In this document: one piece after another, positions 26,600 through 33,828 of the stretch | How positions within the stretch are numbered: position 1 is the first letter of the stretch | How the letters are laid out: the number at the start of each line of letters is the position of its first letter | Assembly (NCBI RefSeq): GCF_042433955.1 | Contig: NZ_JBHLUH010000060.1 | Coordinates: forward strand, 229,928-293,927 | Length of the DNA stretch: 64,000 bases | DNA from: Phytohabitans kaempferiae | GTDB lineage: Bacteria > Actinomycetota > Actinomycetes > Mycobacteriales > Micromonosporaceae | Reading direction: 5' to 3' | Position numbers and translations under genes: made by a program | The notes under the pieces: generated by a model | What the model saw: only the letters and a program-made list of their open reading frames with translations | The model's database searches: none | Told to the model about the DNA's origin: nothing

Positions 26600-26605
26600 C
26601 TATCT

Positions 26606-26641
26606 TGTCGGGACAGCCGGATTTGAACCGACGACCCCTTG
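26606..26641 (-). repeat. tRNA-Pro-like 3' half, direct repeat copy A (att-like)
   Basis: On the minus strand this reads as the 3' part of a tRNA: the variable region AAGGGGTC, a T-arm with GTCGG-TTCAAAT-CCGGC, an acceptor strand TGTCCCG, discriminator A and CA. C1:G72-type pairing implied by TGTCCCG, plus the preceding CTGGGGG (which looks like an anticodon loop with GGG), suggest tRNA-Pro. The matching 5' half (CGGGACA and D-arm) is absent upstream, so this is not an intact gene. A second copy, 34/36 identical and in the same orientation, lies at 29927-29962. Confidence 0.6.
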
Positions 26642-26703
26642 ACCCCCAGTAGTCCCCTGGGTCAGCGGCATGCTCACGCACGCTGCCCAGGTCACCGGAA
26701 GCC

Positions 26704-27258
26704 TCACGCGGAGCGCGGAGCGATCAGATCGTCGATGGCAAGGTCCGCAGCAGCGTACGGGACAGTAATGCGCTCCCCATGGAGGTATTCGACCCGCGTC
26801 CGGTACCCCGTCGAAATGGGCCCGGAGTGCTCGTAGATTGCCTCCTGCGTAACCACCCAGTAGACCGGGTAACCGGCCTGACCGTAAAGCTTAGCCTTGA
26901 CGTTGAGATCCTGGATCATGGTCTCGTCGGCGACCTCGACCACGAGCAGCACGTCGGAAGCGTCCCAGACCGACAGCCTTGACCCGATCGATCCAATCGG
27001 ATCCGCGTCCGCCCGACGCACCCAGCAGTCAGGGTCGGGAAGCGACTCCCCCGTCGGCAGCGTCGCGGTCGTCACTCGTACGCCGGACCGGGGCAGCAGC
27101 GCCAGAAGCTGGCCGACCGTGTCACCGTGCCACGAACCGATCACCACTGGCCAGATCTCTCCTTCAACGAGCTCCACCCGGTGGTCGAAGGCTCCCGCTT
27201 CCGATGCGCGCACGAACTCGCTCTGGCTCCATCGGTAGGCGAGCACGGGCTGGGTCAT
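26704..27258 (-). CDS. Uma2-family endonuclease (DUF820)
   Basis: 184 aa from ATG 27258 (MTQPVLAYRWSQSEFVRASE); the frame upstream has no coding character. The PD-(D/E)xK-like Uma2 core is present: HRVELVEGEIWPV (Glu), ESLPDPDCWV (Asp of the PD motif) and SDVLLVVEVADETM (ExE), followed by KAKLYGQAGYPVYWVV. Uma2 proteins are abundant, mobile, poorly understood restriction-endonuclease-like proteins. It appears intact, unlike the other genes between the two tRNA-like repeats. Confidence 0.75.
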   Translation of the reverse strand: MTQPVLAYRWSQSEFVRASEAGAFDHRVELVEGEIWPVVIGSWHGDTVGQLLALLPRSGVRVTTATLPTGESLPDPDCWVRRADADPIGSIGSRLSVWDASDVLLVVEVADETMIQDLNVKAKLYGQAGYPVYWVVTQEAIYEHSGPISTGYRTRVEYLHGERITVPYAAADLAIDDLIAPRSA

Positions 27259-27404
27259 GGGTCCGAGCCTACCAACCAGCCCGATCTGCGGGTCGGTGAC
27301 AAGACCAGGCTGCCGCCAGGGCTCCCCCATCGCGGCGCTGCGAAGAGCCTGCGCGCGCCGGCAACGGCCCAGAGGGTGTCGCACCGGCATGGCAGCATGC
27401 GCGG

Positions 27405-28262
27405 GTGCGCATCGAGTCAGTCTTCCGCCATGTGCCAGCGGACATGTTGGCCTTCACGACCACCGAGCGGGCGGACCTCAACACCGCGATCATGCACCTG
27501 CTAAGCGTGGTCAACGAGCGACTCGCCACCGCGCTCACCTTCGACGAGGTGCTCGCCGGCCTGCCTGAGGTCGGCTGGTGTGACCCGGTGAGCGACGCGG
27601 AGTTGGCCGACCGGCTCACTACCCTAGTCGGCTACGGCCTGCTCGACCGGGCGCGAAACCACAGCGCCCAGTACTTCCTCGGCGGACGAGTACGAGCGCA
27701 AGAACCTGCAGTACTCGTTAACCCGAAAGGGTGAAGCCGCGTTCGAGGGGTGTACAGCACGGACTCCATCTGCTCTCTGCCACCGGCGCGCTGCGGACGG
27801 CAGGCTCGACCCCATCGCCGACCGGCTCGACGAGCTGTACCGGCTGACCGGCGACTCGGCCTCGGACAACCGCCGGATCTACGCCGCGCTGAGCGAGCTG
27901 GAAGGCCACCGTCAGGCGCTGCGCACCAACACCATCGCGTTCAACGGTCAGCTGGCCCGGCTGCTGCGCGACGAGGATCTGGCCACGTTCCACGAGGTCA
28001 AGCGAGCGACGGTGGCCTACCTGGAGGAGTTCATCACCAACCTCGACCAGCGCAAACACACGACCGCCGAGGCGACGGGCTGGGTGGAGCGGCAAGGCGT
28101 GACAGTCTTGCAACATCGCGCGCTGGCCGGCGCCGACCTGCCGCTCTGCCTGGGCAGCCGAATCCGGCGCCCCGCTGGCTGGAGCAACGGGCGGTCCGGC
28201 GGCAAGGGCGGCGCGACTGGTTCCTACCCGGGCCGCCGACTACTCCGGAACCAGCGCCGCGC
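27405..28262 (+). pseudogene. DUF2397 protein (Wadjet JetA relic), frameshifted and truncated
   Basis: Coding sense moves through three frames. GTG 27405 opens MRIESVFRHVPADMLAFTTT and runs through LAGLPEVGWCD. A shift near 27680 leads to YERKNLQYSLTRKGEAAFEG and then DELYRLTGDSASDNRRIYAA, LSELEGHRQALRTNTIAFNG and VAYLEEFITNLDQRKHTTAE. Another shift near 28140 leads to NPAPRWLEQRAVR...DWFLPG. This is the N-terminal two-thirds of the DUF2397/TIGR02677 family, which is JetA of type II Wadjet plasmid-defence systems. No DUF2398, SMC-like JetC or DUF2399 JetD genes follow. The gene is dead. Confidence 0.65.
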
Positions 28263-28462
28263 TCGGCATCTTGCTCGTCCTTGATCTAACGCCGCACCCG
28301 ACCGGCGTCCGCCACCTCTCCGAGTGCGCCTGGGTCACCCGTCACCGCCCCGCGAGCAGCGACGTCGACCGGTACGTCCTTGTCGGCGTCGTGGTCGGCA
28401 ACCGCAGTGCCCCAAGCGCGTACTCGCGAAAGCGAGGTCGTACGTGGCAGTAACAGGGCCAT

Positions 28463-28489
28463 CAACCCCTCCCGCACTGGGAGGGGTTG
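28463..28489. terminator. Hairpin between convergent gene remnants
   Basis: Perfect 11-bp inverted repeat CAACCCCTCCC-gcact-GGGAGGGGTTG, located between the plus-strand JetA relic and the minus-strand nucleotidyltransferase relic. It is a probable bidirectional terminator retained from the former defence genes. Confidence 0.55.
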
Positions 28490-28642
28490 TGATATCTCTC
28501 TCCGGACGCTGATGCCCGCCGTTTGCCTCCCGCGATCCGCGTCTCCGCCGGCAGGAGACACGAACGCTGTCCCGGCCCGGCGAGTGGGCCGGCGGCGGCA
28601 CGTTGAAGCCAGTGATGCACGGTGCGAAGTCAGGCGCCAGCA

Positions 28643-29184
28643 TCACGCAGGAGCGCTACCCGAACAGCTCTTCGAGAACCCCCTGGCCCGCGATGAGACC
28701 TCCTCGTCGGGGTAGAAGTCCCGACAGATACGCAGCGCGTCATCAACGGTGTGGACGTCGGCGAGCACGCCGAGGCTGCGCAGATCGTCGATGTCACGGG
28801 TACGCGCGGCCAGCGCCTTCATCGCGAAGATGTGTTCGGGCGAGGCGGCCATGATCCTCAAGTTCGGGTGATCGAAAAACGCGCCGCCTTCCCGGGTCGT
28901 CCTTGCCAGAGACATAGACGCTAGCCTGTTCGTTGAGCCACCACAGCGGCAGCCCAAGCTCCCTCCGCAACGGCTCGCGACTCCTCCAACACGACACCGT
29001 GCGGAACGAACATGGCATCGACGTCCCGCGTGACGCGGCCCGCGTCATAGGCGAGCGCCATCGCGGCGCCGTCCACGACGAACAGGTCCGCAACGACGCG
29101 ACGACGGGCCAGCCGTTCACCCAGAGCGGTGAAGGCGCGCTCCAGATCTGCGCGGCCCATGAGGACCCCATCGGCATCCGTCAT
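28643..29184 (-). pseudogene. AbiEii/DUF6036-like nucleotidyltransferase, frameshifted
   Basis: Start ATG 29184 gives MTDADGVLMGRADLERAFTA through VVDGAAMALAYDAGRVTRDVDAMFV, with the nucleotidyltransferase G[G/A]-(x)n-RxTxDxD pattern (GAAMALAYDAGRVTRDVD). The sense then moves to a second frame (ELGLPLWWLNEQASVYVSGK) and a third (FFDHPNLRIMAASPEHIFAM, then KALAARTRDIDDLRSLGVLA). All parts are in order, so one gene of about 180 codons has taken at least two indels. Such proteins are toxins or antitoxins in AbiE/MNT-like systems; this copy is inactive. Confidence 0.65.
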
Positions 29185-29562
29185 GCCGCCTTCAGATCAT
29201 GCGCGGACAAATAAACGCCATGCTTACGGAACGCCGCCGGTGCTCGGACCAGCGCGTCGGCGCGCTGGATGGCGAGCTCGGCGGGAAACCAGGCCCGCCT
29301 TAACACCCGCGGCTCCGTCCACTCCGGTGGAGCGAGATCATGCTGAGCGCACAGGTGCTCGGCCAACGCGGCGAGCAGGGCATCCCACCGCTCGTCTCCC
29401 ACGGGTGGCGGCTCAGCCTGGAGGAGGTTGACCTGGGGTATCAGCCGGCTCCCAGCGATACTCCTCAAGGAACTCCCACACCAACTTCCACAGCACCCGC
29501 TCATCTGCGGTCGCTGACAGGTGCTGGCCGAGCGCTTGCCAAGCTCATCGGCTCATACCTGA
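29181..29562 (-). pseudogene. Partner gene of the nucleotidyltransferase, frameshifted
   Basis: The 3' part reads QAEPPPVGDERWDALLAALA, then EHLCAQHDLAPPEWTEPRVL and AAFRKHGVYLSAHDLKAA. The stop overlaps the nucleotidyltransferase start by 4 bases. Before about 29450 the sense lies in another frame (LGQHLSATADERVLWKLVWE, then FLEEYRWEPAD), ending at a stop. The expected start would be near 29562. This two-gene arrangement, with an unnamed DNA-binding-like partner directly upstream, recurs with DUF6036-type nucleotidyltransferases. Non-functional here. Confidence 0.5.
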
Positions 29563-29926
29563 CCACCACGTGTCGGATCCTACCGGCCTCATCCGATCAT
29601 GAGGGCCAGCAAGCCGCTGGTGCCGCAGCAGGATTCCGATGCTCGCGCGACCTCCCGGCTCCGGGCAGGGAAGGCATCGAGCGCAAGCACGTAGACACAG
29701 AGGCGCCTATTTGTCCGGAGATAGCCCTCCGTCAAGGAGTCCAGACAACGAGCGAGACAACGCCGTCGGCTACGGTGTAGCTGGACAATACAGGGCAAAT
29801 ACGGCAGGACATCGAGTCACTAGACCGCCGAGTCAAGGGTTCCAACGCGGCATACTCGCCGACGAGGTTGAAGCCTCGCGATGCCCGGGAGGCTCCCGCA
29901 AGTCTTTGACGCGGAAACCCTCTCGC
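29563..29926. other. Intergenic stretch, possible unidentified scrap
   Basis: About 360 bases without a supportable gene. A minus-strand frame around 29592-29705 reads like protein (LCVYVLALDAFPARSREVAR) but has no start, family or continuation. Confidence 0.35.
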
Positions 29927-29962
29927 TGTCGGGACGGCCGGATTTGAACCGATGACCCCTTG
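29927..29962 (-). repeat. tRNA-Pro-like 3' half, direct repeat copy B (att-like)
   Basis: It differs from copy A (26606-26641) at only 2 of 36 positions and has the same orientation, 3,321 bp away. The minus strand again shows AAGGGGTC, TTCAAAT T-loop and GTCCCGACA acceptor end. One of the two changes creates an A-C mismatch at the base of the T-stem, so this copy has drifted. It abuts the stop codon of the FAD oxidoreductase gene (29963). The pair looks like left and right ends of an integrated element. Confidence 0.6.
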
Positions 29963-32926
29963 TTAAGACCGCCAGACCGGCGAATGATCAAGGCTGAAGG
30001 GCGGTACGTCGGCGTGGAGGCTGCTGAAGGCGCGGCGGACGATCGCGCGGCCGTCCTTTTGATAGCGTTCTATGAGCCCGTGTGGTCTGAGGCCAAGCGC
30101 CACTGATGCTCGGGCGATCGAGAGGTCCAGCTGCCAGGTGTTGTCTTGGAATGCGTTCCGCAGCTGGGCGTGGTATGCGGTGCCCTCCGCCCAGGTCAGG
30201 AATCCGGGCTGGTCATCCTCAGACTGCCCGCGGACCGCAAGCTCGCTCGTGCGCCCGGTCGGGCGTCCTGGCAGGTCCCAGTATCCGGTCCTTTCTACGT
30301 GGGCCAGCCGGTCCAGTAGCGCGAGGACACGCTTTCGGCTCTCGTCGTCGTCGACCTGATGTCGGGTGACGAGACGCTCCAGAGTGAGCGCCACTGTCGT
30401 CAGGGTGTTGATTCCATGTGTCGGGAGATCCAGTAAACGTTCAATGGGCGTGAGCGACGCCTGGGTTCCGCAGCGCCGCAGAAGAGCCAGTGCGCAGAGC
30501 CAGTTCGGTGCGACGGCGGACCAGTGCTCTGGTATCGGGCGAGCCGGCTGCGATCCCGGCCGCCGGAGGGTCCATTCGTAGCCTCGCCCATAACCGTATT
30601 CAAGGGAATTGATCGCCGCGATTAGGCGTGGCTCTGCGGCGGGCTCGCCCCACATGGCGGCGATGCCTGCGGCGAGCCAGCTCACGAAGGGTCGCTCATC
30701 GTCCAAACGCGCGAGCACCGCTTCGTGGGCGAGCGACTCGTGGCGGTAGAGCCACCAGAGTGGCTCGCCGGGCTCTGTCCGGTCGAGGGATTCGAGCGCG
30801 GTGCGGAGCGTCAGATTGTCCGCGGTCGCATCCGTTGTTGTCATCGGGCTGCCGCCGAAGGGGTAGGCGCCGAATGCCAGGCTCGGCTGGGCCGCGCGTC
30901 CCATAGCGCCGGAAGCCTCGAGGTGTGCGCGGATCGCGGCGTAGTCGATCTCCAGGGCGGCGCGACCTTGCCGGGCTGATTCGGCCGCGGCGTAGCCGGC
31001 TGCCTCTCCGATCCGTTGCATGTCTCTTTGCATGCGCGCGACGTACTGCATGTCCTGTGTGGCTCCCAGGCATCGTGACGCGATCCACACATTGGTCAGG
31101 CCACGGGGCACGATCGTTCGATAGCTCACCTCGCATGCCATGGGCAGCGCATGTTGGCGGTTCAGCCAGCACCAGAACACGGCTTCGTCGCTCTCGAACT
31201 CGTAGTCGCTAGCGTGGCTGTCGTAGTGCGATCCGATGTAGCCGATGGGGTCGTCGCAGCTGACGCGGCTGATGAGGTCATCGAGGGTCAGCATCCGTTC
31301 GGTGATCACCTGGCGCCCCTGTCGCACGCCGAGCATGGGTGCGACATAGGTGGGACGGCTCAGGTTGTCGTACCGATCGACCAGATATTGGCGGATACCG
31401 GCGAGACGAGCGCGGCTGACGTCCTCGGGATCCGTTGGATCGCAGAAGCCGGCGTCGAAGTTGACCATCGCCATCCGGGGGCGCCCTCTGTCGTCGGCGA
31501 GGCGGCCGGAGGACTGCGAATATGCGTGCAGCATGCCGTCGGCTGGTCGACCGAGGGTGAACTCCGCGCCGGCGAGTGCGCAGAGGTCTCCATCGCCTGT
31601 TCCGTCGACGAATGATCCTGCTTCGATGCGAGTGATGCCATCCACGTCCGCGATGAGGGCGGCGACGAGTCGATCGTCGGAGCGCTCCACACCGAACAGA
31701 ATTGCGTCCAGATAGGCGTCAACGTTTTCTTCCGCGAACCACCTCTCGAGGACGACCAGCTTGGCCCATGGGTTGAACGGGCCGTCGCCGAACGGCCCCC
31801 CACGTAGTTCTTTCATCAGGGCCCTGGTCCGGGCGTCCAGGCTTTTCTGAAGACCGCCGGACACTCCGAACCAATAGCCGTGGATCCCGCCTCCCGTTCC
31901 GATACCGCCGATGAAGGACTGAGCCTCCACGGCGACGACCTGCGCCCCCGCACGTGCGGCCGCGATAGCCGCCATCGCGCCACCGGTGCCCGCGCCAGCG
32001 ATGCAGACGTCACTGCGGATGAGGCGGTCGGCGGTCGGTATCGACGCGGGGACGGTCGACCGGTCGGGAATGCCATCTGCTCGCGCACCGGCGAGACATT
32101 GGGCCGCTGCTCGCACACCGAGCATGTGACGGTCGGCCAGAGTCGAGATTTCGGTGGTGACGAAGGACGCGGATGCGTTCACGAGGTTCTCCGGTCCGCA
32201 CACATCGGGGCCGCCGGCCGAGAAGCGCGCGACCGGTTCTATGCTCCAGTGGCTAAGTGACATGTGCGCCGTGGCATCGCCTGATCGTTCCTCGAGATCG
32301 ACCAACGCCGAGAGGAGCCGATCCCGCATGGCAACAGGGCTCTCCGGAACTTCGACCGTGAGGAGACGTTCGGTCGGCCACGTTGTCCGCTGTAGTCCGT
32401 CGCCAGCCGTGTCCCAGGCCGGATGCTGAAGTGCCATCGTGGCGAACCTCGATACCGGCTGACGCGGCGAGGCGGCGAGATCGACCCGCATGACGAGCGA
32501 GCCCGTCTCTGTCGCGTCGATCCATTGCCGGGCGCGGACCCGGCGGAGACCAGCTCGCGTGGCGACGACAACAGCCGTGACTAACCCGTGGTCGATCTCC
32601 ACCCCGACAGGCCGGGCGTAGTAAAGGACAGCGACGCCTGCCCGCATGATCCGATCTGTCGCGACCACCTCTGTGATCGCACCGTCAAGCCAGCCGTCGG
32701 CGCCCCCGCCGCGGACCGTGACCTCGCTCGCCAGCGAGCGCCACTCCGGCTCGTCGCACTCGCCGCTGACCGGAAACAGGCCACGACCGGACTCCCAAAC
32801 GAGATCGCCCCGCTCCCCGACGAGGAGCACCGCCCGGCCCGCGTGGGCGAGTGCTAGAGCGGCGGCGTACCCAGCATGCCCGGTGCCAAATACAGCTACG
32901 TCATGAACAGCGTCGATGACCGCCAC
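29963..32926 (-). CDS. Tandem FAD-dependent oxidoreductase with C-terminal helical region
   Basis: 987 aa, GTG start. It carries two dinucleotide-binding sites: VAVFGTGHAGYAAALALAHA at residue 9 and VCIAGAGTGGAMAAIAAARA near 310. The second belongs to a full FAD_oxidored (PF12831-like) module with GGIGTGGGIHGYWFGVSGGL, FVDGTGDGDLCALAGAEFTL and IASRCLGATQDMQYVARMQR. The first module is shorter. Residues about 700-987 are predicted helical, HEAT-like. A LacI-type operator lies 49 bases upstream. It probably oxidises a sugar or sugar-derived hydroxy compound brought in by the neighbouring importer. The substrate is unknown. Confidence 0.75.
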   Translation of the reverse strand: MAVIDAVHDVAVFGTGHAGYAAALALAHAGRAVLLVGERGDLVWESGRGLFPVSGECDEPEWRSLASEVTVRGGGADGWLDGAITEVVATDRIMRAGVAVLYYARPVGVEIDHGLVTAVVVATRAGLRRVRARQWIDATETGSLVMRVDLAASPRQPVSRFATMALQHPAWDTAGDGLQRTTWPTERLLTVEVPESPVAMRDRLLSALVDLEERSGDATAHMSLSHWSIEPVARFSAGGPDVCGPENLVNASASFVTTEISTLADRHMLGVRAAAQCLAGARADGIPDRSTVPASIPTADRLIRSDVCIAGAGTGGAMAAIAAARAGAQVVAVEAQSFIGGIGTGGGIHGYWFGVSGGLQKSLDARTRALMKELRGGPFGDGPFNPWAKLVVLERWFAEENVDAYLDAILFGVERSDDRLVAALIADVDGITRIEAGSFVDGTGDGDLCALAGAEFTLGRPADGMLHAYSQSSGRLADDRGRPRMAMVNFDAGFCDPTDPEDVSRARLAGIRQYLVDRYDNLSRPTYVAPMLGVRQGRQVITERMLTLDDLISRVSCDDPIGYIGSHYDSHASDYEFESDEAVFWCWLNRQHALPMACEVSYRTIVPRGLTNVWIASRCLGATQDMQYVARMQRDMQRIGEAAGYAAAESARQGRAALEIDYAAIRAHLEASGAMGRAAQPSLAFGAYPFGGSPMTTTDATADNLTLRTALESLDRTEPGEPLWWLYRHESLAHEAVLARLDDERPFVSWLAAGIAAMWGEPAAEPRLIAAINSLEYGYGRGYEWTLRRPGSQPARPIPEHWSAVAPNWLCALALLRRCGTQASLTPIERLLDLPTHGINTLTTVALTLERLVTRHQVDDDESRKRVLALLDRLAHVERTGYWDLPGRPTGRTSELAVRGQSEDDQPGFLTWAEGTAYHAQLRNAFQDNTWQLDLSIARASVALGLRPHGLIERYQKDGRAIVRRAFSSLHADVPPFSLDHSPVWRS

Positions 32927-32974
32927 GACTCGTCATCCCTCCCTGGGTCAGCGCCAAGCACCAGCCGGCGCGCA

Positions 32975-32990
32975 TGTAATCGTTCTTACA
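32975..32990. promoter_or_regulatory. LacI-type operator before the FAD oxidoreductase gene
   Basis: TGTAATCGTTCTTACA, with TGTAA and TTACA arms around six bases. The same pattern occurs at 38600-38615 and 42644-42659, all upstream of genes of this locus, with a LacI-family gene at its far end. This marks a separate promoter for the oxidoreductase rather than simple read-through from the importer genes. Confidence 0.75.
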
Positions 32991-33036
32991 CTAGTTCAAG
33001 AAAGTGTGCTTTGCTCTTCGAGCCCGCGCGTCCCCG

Positions 33037-33828
33037 CTAGTCGGATGGATGTCGATTGTTTGGGGCAGCGTTGAGTAGCGTTCGCGTGTACGGGTGCTGG
33101 GGCGCCCGAGTAAGGGCAGCGGCAGGTCCGGTCTCGACGATGCGTCCAGATCGCATTACCGCGATCCGATGGGAAACATGCCGCACGACGTCAATGTCGT
33201 GGGAGATGAACAAGTACGCCAGGCCGAGACGGTCCTGGAGGCTGATGAGCAGGTTCAGCACCTGTGCCTGGACAGACAGGTCGAGAGCGCTGGTGGGCTC
33301 ATCGCAGATGACGAGGCTGGGTTTGAGGATCAGTGCCCGGGCGATGGCGATGCGCTGGCGTTGTCCGCCGGAGAACTGGGATGGGTATCGGGTTGCGGTG
33401 TCGGTGTGAAGACCGACCTGTTCGAGTGCGGCCGTGACTCTGCTTGTGAGATCGCGGCCAGACAGGCGTTCATGCACTCTGAGCGGCTCGCCGAGGGTTT
33501 GGCCAATCGTACGCGAGGGGTTCAGCGAGCCGTAGGGGCTCTGGAAGACAACCTGGATCTGGCTGGCCAGAGTTCGCCGACGGCGGCGCGGCGTCCGGGT
33601 GACGTCCTCGCCCCGGAAGAGGATGCGGCCCTTGCTCGGCGTCACGAGACCGAGAATGGCGTTGCCGACCGTGGACTTGCCGGACCCGGACTCACCGACG
33701 ATCCCGAGGGTCTCCGCTGGGTTGACATCGAAGGTGACGCCATCGACGGCCTGCACATCTCGACCGCGGTGACCGGCCCTGAAAGTGACGCCCAGTTCCT
33801 CGACCTCAAGCAGTCTCGAGGCGTCCAT
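33037..33828 (-). CDS. Peptide/oligosaccharide ABC importer ATP-binding protein (DppF-like)
   Basis: 263 aa from ATG 33828, chosen because AAGGAG stands seven bases upstream (MDASRLLEVEELGVTFRAGH). Motifs are Walker A GESGSGKST, signature FSGGQRQRIAIARALILKPS, Walker B LVICDEPTSALD and switch His of LFISHDIDVV. The tail has the OppD/F-type APQHPYTRTLL segment. It is second ATPase of the importer and starts within the end of the permease-ATPase fusion gene. Confidence 0.85.
   Translation of the reverse strand: MDASRLLEVEELGVTFRAGHRGRDVQAVDGVTFDVNPAETLGIVGESGSGKSTVGNAILGLVTPSKGRILFRGEDVTRTPRRRRRTLASQIQVVFQSPYGSLNPSRTIGQTLGEPLRVHERLSGRDLTSRVTAALEQVGLHTDTATRYPSQFSGGQRQRIAIARALILKPSLVICDEPTSALDLSVQAQVLNLLISLQDRLGLAYLFISHDIDVVRHVSHRIAVMRSGRIVETGPAAALTRAPQHPYTRTLLNAAPNNRHPSD

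Noticed and set aside
26520..26600. Possible CRISPR or tandem-repeat array from the TTCGGGGG runs
   Set aside because: Only two imperfect short G/T-rich units without spacers. Elsewhere no regularly spaced repeats were seen in the window.
26606..26700. Possible intact tRNA gene on the minus strand
   Set aside because: The T-arm and acceptor 3' strand are good, but no 5' acceptor (CGGGACA) or D-arm could be found upstream. Treated as a 3' half.
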